A DNA stretch of 64,000 bases from Betaproteobacteria bacterium (GCA_009777245.1 WRMF01000003.1:62001-126000); one strand, 5' to 3'; shown: positions 27,144 through 37,490, numbered from the stretch's first letter. Notes: generated from the letters alone by a model not told the origin. Program-made: numbers and translations.

Positions 27144-27709
27144 TTTTGCAAAAATCCATTTATAATTAATGACTTACCCCCCCCCTAACACGTTCGCATA
27201 AAAGAATCACCGCTGAAAGGCAGCAAACTGGCTTTACCCTGATCGAATTGATGATCGTGGTTGCCATTATTGGTGTTTTGGCCGCTATCGCCATACCTCA
27301 ATATGAACGATACGTCATTAAAGCTCAGATTACCCGGGTATATGGCGAACTTGGCGGCGGCAAAACTGATTGGGAATTGTGTCTGTCCGGAATGACAAAC
27401 TGCGCCGACACAGTCTTCACCTGCTCCAGCCTGTTACACGACACGTCGCACATTACACAGTCGGTAAAGTCCCCTCCTTGCCCACCCGGCATGGGCAGAC
27501 CGCTTCTTACCAACGCAACCAACTCATCCGGCGCTGGTAACCTTGGAGGGGCTGGCAGCATTACCGCATTTTTTGGCCAAAGCGCACATGCCAGGTTACA
27601 CAACGGCAGTGCAATTTCGTTCAACCGCGCTCCAGATGGCGTCTGGACTTGTCTGGCGGTTCAGATACCTTCCGGCCTTGCGCCTGCTGGATGTCTAACC
27701 ACACCCTGA
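27141..27709 (+). CDS. Type IV pilin, phase-OFF (frame broken at a C9 tract)
   Basis: The prepilin cleavage and N-terminal helix read [18 protein letters not shown] then [12 protein letters not shown], with Gly before the cut, Phe at +1 and Glu at +5. The mature part (158 residues) has a low-complexity Gly/Ser core and five later cysteines. In this frame no ATG, GTG or TTG exists between a TGA at 27170 and the cleavage site. A strong start (GGAGG, ATG 27141) exists in another frame and reads [15 protein letters not shown] then TAA. The switch point is a run of nine C (27177-27185). With ten or seven C the two frames join, giving a 31-residue leader and a 189-residue prepilin. A homopolymer sequencing error would look the same. 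No other pilus genes are in the window. Confidence 0.88.
27177..27185 (+). repeat. C9 homopolymer, candidate phase-variation tract of the pilin
   Basis: Nine C residues lie between the ATG at 27141 and the pilin sequence. The present length stops translation at TAA (27186-27188). One more C, or two fewer, would restore the frame. Confidence 0.9.
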
Positions 27710-27718
27710 CCTGTGCAA

Positions 27719-27757
27719 AAAAACCGCGCTTTCAGTCATGCTGAAAGCGCGGTTTTG
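27719..27757 (+). terminator. Rho-independent terminator after the pilin
   Basis: AAAACCGCGCTTTCAG and CTGAAAGCGCGGTTTT pair around TCATG, starting ten bases after the pilin stop. The A-run before and T-run after make it work in both directions. Confidence 0.9.
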
Positions 27758-27920
27758 CAGGCCAAGGGTTCGCTTCACGATATACGTGTTCTGGTATTGG
27801 CTTTCCTGGCAGAGATGAGGCGGAGACGGTATAGACGATGTACAGGGCAACCGACCAGGCAATACCTGCCCAACGATCTGCGCCGTAATTCTCGCGTCCG
27901 TCGTAATAGGCAACAGGCAT
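27732..27920 (-). CDS. Possible small membrane protein (62 aa), unrecognised
   Basis: This minus-strand frame starts MPVAYYDGRENYGADRW and holds one hydrophobic stretch (AGIAWSVALYIVYTVSA). AGGTGG lies about nine bases before the ATG. Its last codons run into the pilin terminator hairpin. I know no homologue. It is listed because it is the only candidate gene between 27758 and 27950, and it may not be real. Confidence 0.25.
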   Translation of the reverse strand: MPVAYYDGRENYGADRWAGIAWSVALYIVYTVSASSLPGKPIPEHVYREANPWPAKPRFQHD

Positions 27921-27950
27921 CGCTCTAGCGCCACCTATTACCTGGCGGAA

Positions 27951-28190
27951 TCATCTTTTTTTAATCACCCGTACCACAAAGAGGATCAGGCAGGCGCCAA
28001 CCAACCCGGCAATTATCTGTCCAAATATGCCGCCTATGCCAATGCCCAAGAATTGGAAAAGCCATCCGCCGACAAGGCCGCCAACCAAGCCAAGAATAAT
28101 GCTCAATACCCAGCCGAGGCCGCCGCCCATCAGAACCTGCGCTAAGACGCCAACCAACAATCCAACTAACAAAGCAATGATAATTCCCAT
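27951..28190 (-). CDS. GlsB/YeaQ/YmgE-family small membrane protein
   Basis: The 79-residue protein has three hydrophobic segments: GIIIALLVGLLVGVLAQVLM, GWVLSIILGLVGGLVGGWLF and IIAGLVGACLILFVVRVI, with Gly-rich turns, as in the transglycosylase-associated (YeaQ/YmgE) family. Function is unknown; members are often stress-induced. The start at 28190 has AAGGAG ten bases upstream. The frame runs open to 28283, but without a signal for an earlier start. The C-terminus is basic (RVIKKR). Confidence 0.85.
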   Translation of the reverse strand: MGIIIALLVGLLVGVLAQVLMGGGLGWVLSIILGLVGGLVGGWLFQFLGIGIGGIFGQIIAGLVGACLILFVVRVIKKR

Positions 28191-28489
28191 TTCTGTACTC
28201 CTTACAAGGTTGAGCACAAATCCGATTATATTCGAAATTCCGAATAAGTCAAGCCGGTCGGTCTGAGCTTTCAATCCGCCCAATGTTGTAAAAAACTAGC
28301 GCGGCGGATTTAAAGACAACGCCGTGTCGCTTCAAATTAAGCGCCGCTTTTCTCCCCTCTCCCGCACATCACTTGACCATCGCGCTTTGTTCGAGAAACA
28401 CGGTTGGGATGAGCCGAACGCGAGCCCCAGCATTTTGCTACTGGCAACTACTGATCGTTGTGCGTTGTGGTTAACCGACCAGGGTTTGT
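28191..28489. other. Intergenic region with a decayed repeat
   Basis: No gene is supported. CTCCCCTCTCCCGCACATCA near 28352, followed by CTTGACCATCG, resembles the inner end of the truncated MITE-like copy at 34341 (CCCCTCTCCCCACATCA then ATTGAC). The rest carries no clear signal until the rplU promoter. Confidence 0.5.
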
Positions 28490-28518
28490 TTGACAACATT
28501 GAAAAATGGTTATAAAAT
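28490..28518 (+). promoter_or_regulatory. Sigma-70 promoter of rplU-rpmA
   Basis: TTGACA (28490-28495) is followed after 17 bases by TAAAAT (28513-28518). Transcription would begin near 28525, 25 bases before rplU. Confidence 0.75.
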
Positions 28519-28550
28519 GCCCAGTTCTTTTCTTGCAGTTGGAGTCCAAC

Positions 28551-28859
28551 ATGTACGCGGTCATAAAAACCGGCGGTAAGCAGTATCGAGTTGCCGTCGG
28601 CCAGAAACTCAAAGTAGAACAGATACCGGCAGAAGTTGGCGCGGAAATCGCCCTTGATCAAGTGCTCATGACCGGCGAAGGTGAGAACGTGAAAATCGGT
28701 TCTCCCTTGGTCGCGGGAGCCGTCGTCAAGTGCACCGTGGTTTCCCACGGTCGCCATGACAAAATCAGGGTTTTCAAGATGCGTCGGCGTAAGCACTATC
28801 GGAAACATCAGGGGCATCGCCAGAATTACACAGAGTTGCGCGTCGACGCAATCGTGTGA
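28551..28859 (+). CDS. rplU: Ribosomal protein L21
   Basis: The 102-residue protein of the large subunit starts [18 protein letters not shown] and contains the signature [20 protein letters not shown] near the C-terminus. The ATG at 28551 has a GGAG box. A longer frame from 28506 is not used, because its start lies inside the promoter region. It is followed by rpmA, as in most bacteria. Confidence 0.98.
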   Translation: MYAVIKTGGKQYRVAVGQKLKVEQIPAEVGAEIALDQVLMTGEGENVKIGSPLVAGAVVKCTVVSHGRHDKIRVFKMRRRKHYRKHQGHRQNYTELRVDAIV

Positions 28860-28891
28860 TCTGCCTCATCATGGGATTAAAGGAGAAGTAA

Positions 28892-29149
28892 ATGGCACAC
28901 AAAAAAGCAGGCGGCAGTTCCCGTAACGGCCGCGATTCAGAATCCAAACGCCTGGGTGTAAAACGCTTCGGCGGCGAAGTTGTGCGCGCCGGCAATATCC
29001 TCGTGCGTCAGCGCGGCACGGCGTTTCATCCGGGCGACGGCGTAGGCTTGGGTAGAGACCATACGCTGTTCGCGCTGATTGACGGCACGGTCAATTTTTC
29101 CATCAAGGGAGCGGCGCGCCGCCGTACAGTCAGCATTCTCCCGGCGTAA
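28892..29149 (+). CDS. rpmA: Ribosomal protein L27
   Basis: The 85-residue protein begins [20 protein letters not shown], the highly conserved N-terminal tail of L27 that reaches the peptidyl transferase centre, and contains [32 protein letters not shown] is the ribosome binding site. A terminator follows, which separates it from obgE. Confidence 0.98.
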   Translation: MAHKKAGGSSRNGRDSESKRLGVKRFGGEVVRAGNILVRQRGTAFHPGDGVGLGRDHTLFALIDGTVNFSIKGAARRRTVSILPA

Positions 29150-29171
29150 TTCATACGGCATCAGGGAAAAT

Positions 29172-30277
<1,106 letters not shown>

Positions 30278-30284
30278 AAGCGCC

Positions 30285-31403
30285 ATGAATACTTCGTCGA
30301 ATCCTGTTAAGCGTCTTGTCATCAAGATCGGCTCCGCGCTGATTACCGACAACGGGTTTGAGATTGCCGTAGATGCCATCCACGATTGGGCGCGGCAAAT
30401 CGCCAAGGTGAGGCAACAAGAAAAACAGGTCTTGCTGGTTTCTTCCGGCGCGATTGCGTGTGGGATGCAGCGTCTGGGCTGGGAAAAACGCCCGCGCGAA
30501 GTCAGGGAGCTGCAAGCCTGCGCCGCTATCGGGCAGATGGGCTTGGCGCAAATCTATCAGGAAGCATTTGTCCGGCACGGTCTTGATACGGCGCAGATTC
30601 TTTTGACCCATGACGATCTTGCGGATCGGAAGCGTTACCTGAATGCGCGTTCCACCTTGAATACCCTGCTTTCTCTGGGCGTCATTCCGATCATCAATGA
30701 AAACGATACCGTCGTAACAGATGAAATCCGCTTTGGCGACAATGACACTCTGGGCGCGTTGGTTGCCAACGCGACGGAAGCCGACGTCCTGTTGATCCTG
30801 ACCGACCAGCCGGGGCTGTACAGCGCCGATCCGCGAAAACACCCGGACGCAGAGTTAATCAGGGAAGCGGTCGCGGGCGACGCCGCTCTGGAAGCAATGG
30901 CGGGCGGGGTCGGCTCGGCGATCGGCACGGGCGGGATGCTTACCAAGGTGCTGGCGGCCAAGCGGGCGGCAAGAAGCGGGGCGCATACGGTAATTGCCAG
31001 CGGGCGCGAGGCGGATGTCATTTTGCGTGTCGCTTGTGGCGAATCCGTCGGCACGCGCCTGATTGCCAAAACCGAGCCGCTTGCCGCCAAAAAGCAATGG
31101 CTGGCGGATCACCTGCAAACTGCCGGACAGTTGTATCTGGATGAGGGCGCGTGCCGGGCATTGAAGGCGGGCAAGAGCCTGTTGCCCATAGGGGTCATTT
31201 CCGTGATCGGCGATTTCGAGCGGGGCGCGGCGGTCGCATGTATCGGCGCGGACGGGAGGGAAGTCGCGCGCGGTCTTGCCAACTACAACGGTTTTGAATC
31301 CCGCCGGATTGCCCGCCATCCCTCACAGGAGATAGAATCCCTGCTTGGCTACGTTGCCGACTCGGAGATGATTCACAGAGACAACCTTATTCTGATAGAC
31401 TAA
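30285..31403 (+). CDS. proB: Glutamate 5-kinase
   Basis: ProB makes glutamyl-5-phosphate, the first step of proline synthesis, and is inhibited by proline. In the 372 residues, [18 protein letters not shown] is the N-terminal nucleotide site, [19 protein letters not shown] and [20 protein letters not shown] the substrate region, and [19 protein letters not shown] the conserved GTGGM loop. The C-terminal PUA domain includes GNY-type [14 protein letters not shown]. It follows obgE by seven bases. Confidence 0.96.
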   Translation: MNTSSNPVKRLVIKIGSALITDNGFEIAVDAIHDWARQIAKVRQQEKQVLLVSSGAIACGMQRLGWEKRPREVRELQACAAIGQMGLAQIYQEAFVRHGLDTAQILLTHDDLADRKRYLNARSTLNTLLSLGVIPIINENDTVVTDEIRFGDNDTLGALVANATEADVLLILTDQPGLYSADPRKHPDAELIREAVAGDAALEAMAGGVGSAIGTGGMLTKVLAAKRAARSGAHTVIASGREADVILRVACGESVGTRLIAKTEPLAAKKQWLADHLQTAGQLYLDEGACRALKAGKSLLPIGVISVIGDFERGAAVACIGADGREVARGLANYNGFESRRIARHPSQEIESLLGYVADSEMIHRDNLILID

Positions 31404-31457
31404 CCATGAATCGTCGCCCTGATGGCGTAACCTTTGTTACAGGAAGTCGCACATCCT

Positions 31458-32882
31458 ATGCGCTTGCTTGCTTTTGTCCTTGGCTGTCTTGTCTTTCCGG
31501 CGCTTGCCGCCGAGCCGGTTGCGTCTACTGTGCCGGTTGTGGAAAGTCCTCCGATAGCGATGCTGCCGGTTAATCCTGCCGCGACCTGGCGCACCATCGC
31601 CAGCGACACGGGACGTTCAATTGAAGTGGATACGACAAGTATCCAGGAATACGCGCCGGGCAAGGTGTTGGCCAATATTCGGCTGGTGTTGGACAAGGAG
31701 ATCGTGGATGCCAGGAGCGGCGGCTCCTACAAGTACATCATGATGCAAAGCCGTTATGACTGCGAAGCCCGTAGCGTGGCGACTCTGAAACGCAGCTTTG
31801 TGGATGCCGGCAAGGCGATATTGCGCGAGGAGAACATGCCGGAAGCGCCTGATATGCCTATGCGTAGCGGTATGCTGGAAGAGAGGGTCATGCGTGAGCT
31901 GTGCCGTCCCTTGGGGAGCCAGTTGCAGCGTTCCAAGGCGCAGGAATCGGCAGAGGCATTGCGCCAGTCCAAAGAGGCTCTGATCAACATCAACCGCCAG
32001 CTTGAGAGCGCGACAGAAGCGTTACGCAAATCCAATGAAGCAATCATCAACCGACAGCGTGAAATTGTTCGCGCCGCCGAGGGCGCGGCGACAAGCGCAC
32101 CAAGACCCGTGGCCGCAAGCGCGCCGCGTAGGCCAACTGCCAATGTCGCTAGGAAAGCAGAGCCAACGCCGCCGCCCGTAACGCCGCCGCTTCCCGTGGA
32201 ATGGAGCTATGGCGGCTTGGGCGGGCCGGAACATTGGGGGGATATTGCGAAAGAAAATCACATGTGCAAGGAAGGCCGACGGCAATCTCCGATAGACATC
32301 CGCGACGGTATGGAGGTAGACCTTGAGCCGGTGCAGTTTGATTATTATCCGGGGCTTTTTGCCATAGCCGATACCGGGCGAGGGATTGAAGTCCGCACGA
32401 ATGGCGATTGGGTGAGTTTGCAGGGCAAGGACTATTATCTGGAGCGGCTGACTTTCAAATATCCGGCGGAAGAGCGGATCAACGGCAGGCTGTTCATCAT
32501 GGGCGTGCATCTGGAACACCGGGCGGCGGATGGCGAGCGGCTCAATATAGCGGTGCTTTTGGAGCATGGCGCGCCTAATCAGGTTATCCAGACATTCTGG
32601 GATTACCTGCCGCTGGAGAAAAGACAGACGGCTACGCCGGATGTGGAAATTGACCTGAACGGATTACTGCCGAAGGAGCAGGGTTATCACACTTACATGG
32701 GTTCCATGACCCGCCCGCCTTGCGAGGAGGGCGTTATCTGGGTTGTGCTGCAGACTCCGGTTTCGGTTTCTGTTGATCAGGAGGCCATTCTGGCGCGCCT
32801 GTATCCCTTGTCGGCTCGTCCGATTCAGCCGGTTGAAGGGCGGCGGATCAAGTCTTCCCGCAGAGCGGCGGCGCACCCTTGA
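31458..32882 (+). CDS. Secreted fusion: adhesin-E-like domain, coiled coil, and degenerate alpha-carbonic anhydrase
   Basis: The 474-residue protein has a signal peptide MRLLAFVLGCLVFPALA, cut before AEP. Residues about 40-140 (TWRTIASDTGRSIEVDT, then YDCEARS) resemble surface-adhesin-E-like proteins. A Glu/Gln/Lys-rich coiled coil follows (about 155-200), then an Ala/Pro linker. From EWSYGGLGGPEHW onwards an alpha-carbonic anhydrase fold is clear (RRQSPIDIRDG, MTRPPCEEGVIWVVL). The zinc site, however, is broken: where family members have FHFH, this protein has LTFK, so two of three zinc histidines are lost. The third remains in GVHLEHR. It is probably not an enzyme and may bind something at the cell surface. 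The ATG at 31458 is chosen for the signal peptide. Confidence 0.85.
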   Translation: MRLLAFVLGCLVFPALAAEPVASTVPVVESPPIAMLPVNPAATWRTIASDTGRSIEVDTTSIQEYAPGKVLANIRLVLDKEIVDARSGGSYKYIMMQSRYDCEARSVATLKRSFVDAGKAILREENMPEAPDMPMRSGMLEERVMRELCRPLGSQLQRSKAQESAEALRQSKEALININRQLESATEALRKSNEAIINRQREIVRAAEGAATSAPRPVAASAPRRPTANVARKAEPTPPPVTPPLPVEWSYGGLGGPEHWGDIAKENHMCKEGRRQSPIDIRDGMEVDLEPVQFDYYPGLFAIADTGRGIEVRTNGDWVSLQGKDYYLERLTFKYPAEERINGRLFIMGVHLEHRAADGERLNIAVLLEHGAPNQVIQTFWDYLPLEKRQTATPDVEIDLNGLLPKEQGYHTYMGSMTRPPCEEGVIWVVLQTPVSVSVDQEAILARLYPLSARPIQPVEGRRIKSSRRAAAHP

Positions 32883-32918
32883 CGAGCAGATGTCATAGGA
32901 TTATTCGGAAAGCTCTTG

Positions 32919-33746
32919 ATGCTGCGCTTACTTTTCGTTGTAATTATGCTGATTCTGGCTGTGTATTTTGCCAGCATGATTTCCGCAAATCGTGGGGACG
33001 AACTCACAGTTGATGCGGCAGTGCCGGAGTGCGATCCGCCTATGGCTATGGCGCTTGGCTGCAAACACCCTCTGCCCACGCCTGAATTGGAACGAAGGGC
33101 GGCGGATAATGACGTGAATGCACAGCTTGATCTGGGTCTTATGTATTATCGGGGATGCGGCGTGTTACAGGATTACCGGCAAGCGGCCATCTGGACTCAC
33201 CGGGCGGCAAGGCAAGGGAACGCGCAAGCCCAGTACAACATGGGAATAATGCATGAAGGCGGATGCGGTGTGCCGCAGGATTTCCAGCAAGCGGCGAGTT
33301 GGTATCAGAAGTCGGCGGAGCAGGAATATACGGCAGCCCAGAACAATCTGGGGGCGATGTATTTCATGGGGCGTCTACCGCAGGATTTTCAGGAGGCGCT
33401 CAACTGGTACAGCAGGGCGGCGGAGCGCGGGGACGCCACAGCCCTGTTGAACCTGGGGATCATGTATGCCGATGGAGCAGGAGTGCGACAGGATAAGGTT
33501 CTGGCGTATACGTTCTACAAACTTGCGGCGGCAGAGGGAAATGAGGAAGGCGCGTGGGCAAGCGAGTTGATCGAGAAGCTAATGACATCCAGACAAATCG
33601 AAGAAGGCCAGTCCATCATAAGCCAATGGCAACCCGGCTACCTTCTGCCGACGACCAGCAAAACAGGATACCGCGAACCCAGATGGTCATGGTGCGGCGC
33701 GGCAAAACCGTTGCTTTTGTTTTGCGAAATGTTTGAAAAAGAGTAA
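32919..33746 (+). CDS. Sel1-repeat protein, membrane-anchored (4 repeats)
   Basis: The 275-residue protein starts with a hydrophobic anchor (LRLLFVVIMLILAVYFASMI) and four Sel1-type repeats of about 36 residues, recognisable by AQ-x2-LG-x-MY and QDF-x2-A-x2-WY patterns. The C-terminal segment MTSRQIEEGQSIISQWQPGY then LLPTTSKTG is shared with three other Sel1 proteins in this window. Sel1 proteins are scaffolds for protein contacts, often in the periplasm. It ends in a divergent tail (WSWCGAAKPLLLFCEMFEKE). The start is ATG 32919, with GGAAAG upstream. Confidence 0.85.
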   Translation: MLRLLFVVIMLILAVYFASMISANRGDELTVDAAVPECDPPMAMALGCKHPLPTPELERRAADNDVNAQLDLGLMYYRGCGVLQDYRQAAIWTHRAARQGNAQAQYNMGIMHEGGCGVPQDFQQAASWYQKSAEQEYTAAQNNLGAMYFMGRLPQDFQEALNWYSRAAERGDATALLNLGIMYADGAGVRQDKVLAYTFYKLAAAEGNEEGAWASELIEKLMTSRQIEEGQSIISQWQPGYLLPTTSKTGYREPRWSWCGAAKPLLLFCEMFEKE

Positions 33747-33782
33747 CTTTTAACCCTGACTTGATTACGAAAGGGCTTCATC

Positions 33783-34328
33783 ATGTCACGTTCATTTATT
33801 GCGGTTTCCCTGTTTTTGATTCTGCTTATTGTCGTCATCGGCACATCAACGAATTCCTTGATTCGCATCGCGGCGGAACAGGGATACGCCCCTGCCCAAT
33901 TCCACCTGGGAGTCATGTATGAATATGGACAGGGTATGCCGCAGGATGACCTGGAGGCGGCGAATTGGTATCAGAAGTCGGCGGAGCAGGGGTATGTGGA
34001 CGCCCAGTTCAGCCTGGGGATTATGCATTATGCCGGACAAGGCGTGCCGCAGGACTTTGTGCTGGCGTATGTGCCTTTGAGCCTTGCGGCGGCAAGCGGA
34101 GACGAGCAAGCCTTGCACAATCGAGACCGTGTTGCCTATGGGATGACGCCTGAGCAAATCGAGGAAGGAGAGGCTATCGTCAAGCAGTGGCAACCTGGTC
34201 AGCCTCTGCCGACGGTCAGCAAAACAGGCCGTCGTAACGCAGACAGCATGGCCGGTACGACAAGCATTGTGGACAATGAGCCTGACAGCGAGGAAGCATT
34301 GGCGGAAATTGAGCCGCCCCGATCCTAG
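33783..34328 (+). CDS. Sel1-repeat protein, short form (2 repeats)
   Basis: The 181-residue protein has a hydrophobic N-terminal anchor (SFIAVSLFLILLIVVIGTST) that runs straight into a Sel1 repeat (AAEQGYAPAQFHLGVMYEYG), then a second repeat, then the shared tail MTPEQIEEGEAIVKQWQPGQ and PLPTVSKTGRR. An acidic end follows. The missing spacer between anchor and repeats, compared with its relatives, suggests an internal deletion by repeat recombination. It lies 36 bases after another Sel1 gene. Confidence 0.83.
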   Translation: MSRSFIAVSLFLILLIVVIGTSTNSLIRIAAEQGYAPAQFHLGVMYEYGQGMPQDDLEAANWYQKSAEQGYVDAQFSLGIMHYAGQGVPQDFVLAYVPLSLAAASGDEQALHNRDRVAYGMTPEQIEEGEAIVKQWQPGQPLPTVSKTGRRNADSMAGTTSIVDNEPDSEEALAEIEPPRS

Positions 34329-34340
34329 GGCTGTTCGGTT

Positions 34341-34410
34341 TATAGCGTTTTCCGCAAATAACGAGACTATCGGGGAGTGCGCTTTAGTCCCCTCTCCCCA
34401 CATCAATTGA
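34341..34410. repeat. MITE-like repeat, copy 3 (left end only)
   Basis: TATAGCGTTTTCCGCAAATAA at 34341 is the best-preserved left end of the family, followed by CGAGACTATCGGGGAGTGCG and a CCCCTCTCCCC block. The right end is missing. It lies 12 bases after the Sel1 gene stop. Confidence 0.75.
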
Positions 34411-34453
34411 CTGTTGCTTGAACGAATCATGCAACAAGCGGGCGAGGGATGTT

Positions 34454-35239
34454 TTACATCTGCGCCAGTCTGGCCAGCATCTGATCAGAGGTTGTCACCA
34501 CCTTGGCGTTAAGTTCATAGGCGCGTTGCGCCTGAATCATGCTGACAAGTTCCTCGGCAACGTCCACATTTGCCGTTTCAATATACTTTTGCTTCAACGT
34601 GCCTGCGCCATTTTGCCCCGGCGTGTTGGGCGTGGGCGCGCCGCTGGAGCCTGATTCCAGAAAGAGATTGCTGCCGATGGAAAGCAATCCGCCGGGATTG
34701 ATGAAGGTGGCAAGCTGAATCTGGCCTATCTGGGTCGGCGCGTTGATGGAGCCGGGCTGGAGAACGGTGACAATGCCGTCGTTGGCGATGGTGATCGAAA
34801 TGGCGTTTTCGGGAATGTTGATGTTGGGCTGCAACGGATAGCCTTCCGGGGTTACGATGTTGCCCTGATTGTCTTTCTGGAAAGAGCCGTTGCGCGTGTA
34901 TGCCGTCGTGCCGTCCGGCATGAGAATCTGCAAAAAACCTTCGCCGTTGATGGCTACATCCAGCGCGTTATCGGTAAACTGGATGCTGCCCTGGGTGAAG
35001 ATGCGGGCGGTGGAAATAGGCTGCACGCCGGTTCCCAGTTGCAGTCCGTTGGAAAACTGGGTCTGCTGGGTTGATTGCGCGCCAGGCTGGCGGATAACCT
35101 GATAGAGCAAGTCCTCGAACACGGCGCGGGATTTCTTGAAACCGGCGGTGCTAAGGTTGGACAGGTTATTGGCGATAACGTCAATATTGGTTTGCTGGGC
35201 ATTCAAGCCGGTGCGAGCTATCCAGAGCGAGCGGATCAT
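34454..35239 (-). CDS. flgG: Flagellar distal rod protein FlgG
   Basis: The 261-residue protein forms the distal rod. The N-terminal rod signature [20 protein letters not shown] and [20 protein letters not shown], and the C-terminal [20 protein letters not shown] with [18 protein letters not shown], are diagnostic. It is the last gene of this flagellar block; flgH and the genes after it are not downstream, as a repeat and a Sel1 gene follow. Confidence 0.97.
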   Translation of the reverse strand: MIRSLWIARTGLNAQQTNIDVIANNLSNLSTAGFKKSRAVFEDLLYQVIRQPGAQSTQQTQFSNGLQLGTGVQPISTARIFTQGSIQFTDNALDVAINGEGFLQILMPDGTTAYTRNGSFQKDNQGNIVTPEGYPLQPNINIPENAISITIANDGIVTVLQPGSINAPTQIGQIQLATFINPGGLLSIGSNLFLESGSSGAPTPNTPGQNGAGTLKQKYIETANVDVAEELVSMIQAQRAYELNAKVVTTSDQMLARLAQM

Positions 35240-35257
35240 AATCTGTTTCCTTCGGCG

Positions 35258-36001
35258 CTATGTGCCATAAGTGAGAAGTTTGGTGGCCGACTGAGCATTC
35301 TGGTCGGCGTTCTGGATCACCTTGATTTGCAGCTCGAACTGCCGGGCAAGGCTGATGAGCTGCACCATCGTTTCAGCGGGGTTGACATTGCTGCCTTCAA
35401 GGTTGCCGGCAGAGACGCGAACCGACTCGTCCATCGGGGCGATGCCGCCGTCTCGCAAGCGAAACAGGCCGTCATCCCCGCGCACGAGGTCGGCTTCCGG
35501 CGGATTGACCAGTTTCAGGCGTCCGACCACGTTGACTACATTGGGATTGCCGAAGGTCGGGATGACGGAGACCGTTCCGTCCCCGCCGATCATGACGTGG
35601 TTGTCGGGGGGGATGTCTATAGGGCCGCCGTCTCCTTCCAGGATATAGCCGCTCTTGGTCTGCATAACGCCGTTTACATTGATTTCAAGCGCCCCGGCGC
35701 GGGTATACGCCTCTCCTCCGTCCGGGGTCTGCACCGCAAGCCAACCGGGTCCATCCAGGGCAACATCAAGCGGGTTGTCGGTGCGGAGAATCGGCCCCTC
35801 GTCGAGAATTTCCTGAATCGAGGAATTCACCACAAAGGCGCGGGTCGGCATGGCCTCCGACAAGACCGGCACAGCCTGGAAGCGGTGCATCTGCGCCTTG
35901 AAGCCGATTGTGTTGGCATTGGCCAGATTGTTCGCCACCCCTGCCTGTTGCAGGAATACGTGCTTTGCGCCGGTCATGGCGGTGTAAATCATGCGATCCA
36001 T
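35258..36001 (-). CDS. flgF: Flagellar proximal rod protein FlgF
   Basis: The 247-residue sequence has the rod N-terminus MDRMIYTAMTGAKHVFLQQA followed by GVANNLANANTIGFKAQMHR, and a C-terminal NPAETMVQLISLARQFELQI. The central DNPLDVALDGPGWLAVQTPDG block matches FlgF. It lies 18 bases before flgG in the operon. Confidence 0.96.
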   Translation of the reverse strand: MDRMIYTAMTGAKHVFLQQAGVANNLANANTIGFKAQMHRFQAVPVLSEAMPTRAFVVNSSIQEILDEGPILRTDNPLDVALDGPGWLAVQTPDGGEAYTRAGALEINVNGVMQTKSGYILEGDGGPIDIPPDNHVMIGGDGTVSVIPTFGNPNVVNVVGRLKLVNPPEADLVRGDDGLFRLRDGGIAPMDESVRVSAGNLEGSNVNPAETMVQLISLARQFELQIKVIQNADQNAQSATKLLTYGT

Positions 36002-36032
36002 GCGTTGTTCTCCGTCTTGCCCTTTTCATCAA

Positions 36033-37466
36033 TCAGCGCAGGTTCACGATGGTTTGCATGATTTGATCCTGGGTGCGGATGGTCTGGGCGTTGGCCTGAT
36101 AATTACGCTGATAGACAATCATGTTGACCAGTTCCTTGGTGAGATCGGTGTTTGAGTCTTCCACCGAACTTGCCTGGATGACGCCGCGCGTTCCGCCTCC
36201 GGGTTCGCCCATTGTCGGCTGGCCGGATTCAAAGGTTTCGATCCAGAGGTTGTCGCCTACGCTTTGCAATCCGTGCGGATTGGAAAACTCCACCAGCAGC
36301 GCCTGCCCCATCAACTTGGTCTGCCCGTTGCTGTAGCTGGCGACGATATGCCCCGTAGGCGAGACCGTAAGGTTGGTCAGGGTTCCGGCGATGTAGCCGT
36401 CCTGCCGGTTGGCATCAACGTTGTACGGCATTCCGAATTGGGTGGTGCTTCCCAAATCCATGTAGAACGCGCCATTAGGATTGCCCGGCACGGTAGCGTC
36501 AAACCAGTTGACATCGGGCGGGCCGCCGGAATCGTCCATCAGGTTGACTGAGGTGCCATCCTGCGTGACCGTATTTGCGAGATCAAGCGGAATCCTGGTG
36601 CTGCCCAGGCTGACGCCGTTTTGATCCTGTACGTCCGCCAGCGTGCCATTGACATTGAACACCAACTGGTAATAAACAGGGACGCCTGCCGTGTCGGAAG
36701 CCAGATACTTGTTGTCAATAACCGAGTACACCCGCCAGGTGCGCTCGTCCGTGCCGCTATCGCCCTCGCGCACATAGTAATTGGTCAGGGTATGCGACGC
36801 GCCTGCCTGATCATACACCGTGACCGAGCTGCTGTAGCTGAACATATTGGTGTTGAAGGTGGCATCCCAGGCGAAGGGCGAGAGCTGCATCCATTCAGGG
36901 TCGCCAGAGGCAAGACTTAGCGCCTGCTTGTCGCGCCTGTCCAGATTGAGGCCGATTGTCACCCCGCCCCGTCCGGAATCAACCGTGGTCGACCAGCCGG
37001 TCTGCTTGGGCGGAATCGCCGCGGTTCCTACGGTCAGCGGCACTATTGACGCCGTGTTGATAACCTCGCCGTCCGGGGAGCCATAGCCGGTCAACACGCA
37101 ACCGTTGGAATTGGTGATGTAGCCTTCTTTGTCTAAATGAAACTGGCCGTTGCGGCTATAGTACGGAGTCATGTCATACGGACTTTTCTGAAAGCGGAAG
37201 AATCCGTTGCCGTTGATTGCCATATCCAGAGCATTGCCGGTCATGCTGATGTTGCCCTGGACAAATTGCTGCTGCACCGCCATCAACCGGGAGCCGATGC
37301 CGATCTGGGTTGACGACGCGCCGCTCAACGCGCCCGCGTATACGTCGGCAAATTGCGCTTCGGACGCCTTGAAGCCGACTGTGCTTGCGTTGGCGATATT
37401 GTGGCTGACCACATCCAACGCTTTGGCGAAGACATTGAGTCCTGAAAGACCTTGTTGGAATGCCAT
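36033..37466 (-). CDS. flgE: Flagellar hook protein FlgE
   Basis: At 477 residues it has the typical hook protein build. The N-terminus is FQQGLSGLNVFAKALDVVSH plus NIANASTVGFKASEAQFADV, the middle region is variable, and the C-terminus is NTDLTKELVNMIVYQRNYQA with NAQTIRTQDQIMQTIVNLR. The hook links rod and filament. The start follows a GGAGAA box. It lies between flgD and flgF in the usual order. Confidence 0.97.
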   Translation of the reverse strand: MAFQQGLSGLNVFAKALDVVSHNIANASTVGFKASEAQFADVYAGALSGASSTQIGIGSRLMAVQQQFVQGNISMTGNALDMAINGNGFFRFQKSPYDMTPYYSRNGQFHLDKEGYITNSNGCVLTGYGSPDGEVINTASIVPLTVGTAAIPPKQTGWSTTVDSGRGGVTIGLNLDRRDKQALSLASGDPEWMQLSPFAWDATFNTNMFSYSSSVTVYDQAGASHTLTNYYVREGDSGTDERTWRVYSVIDNKYLASDTAGVPVYYQLVFNVNGTLADVQDQNGVSLGSTRIPLDLANTVTQDGTSVNLMDDSGGPPDVNWFDATVPGNPNGAFYMDLGSTTQFGMPYNVDANRQDGYIAGTLTNLTVSPTGHIVASYSNGQTKLMGQALLVEFSNPHGLQSVGDNLWIETFESGQPTMGEPGGGTRGVIQASSVEDSNTDLTKELVNMIVYQRNYQANAQTIRTQDQIMQTIVNLR

Positions 37467-37490
37467 GATAGTTCTCCTTCTTTATTAATT

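Noticed and set aside
35075..36061. 328-codon plus-strand frame over flgG and flgF
   Set aside because: The minus-strand rod genes explain the sequence. The plus-strand translation shows no recognisable domain.
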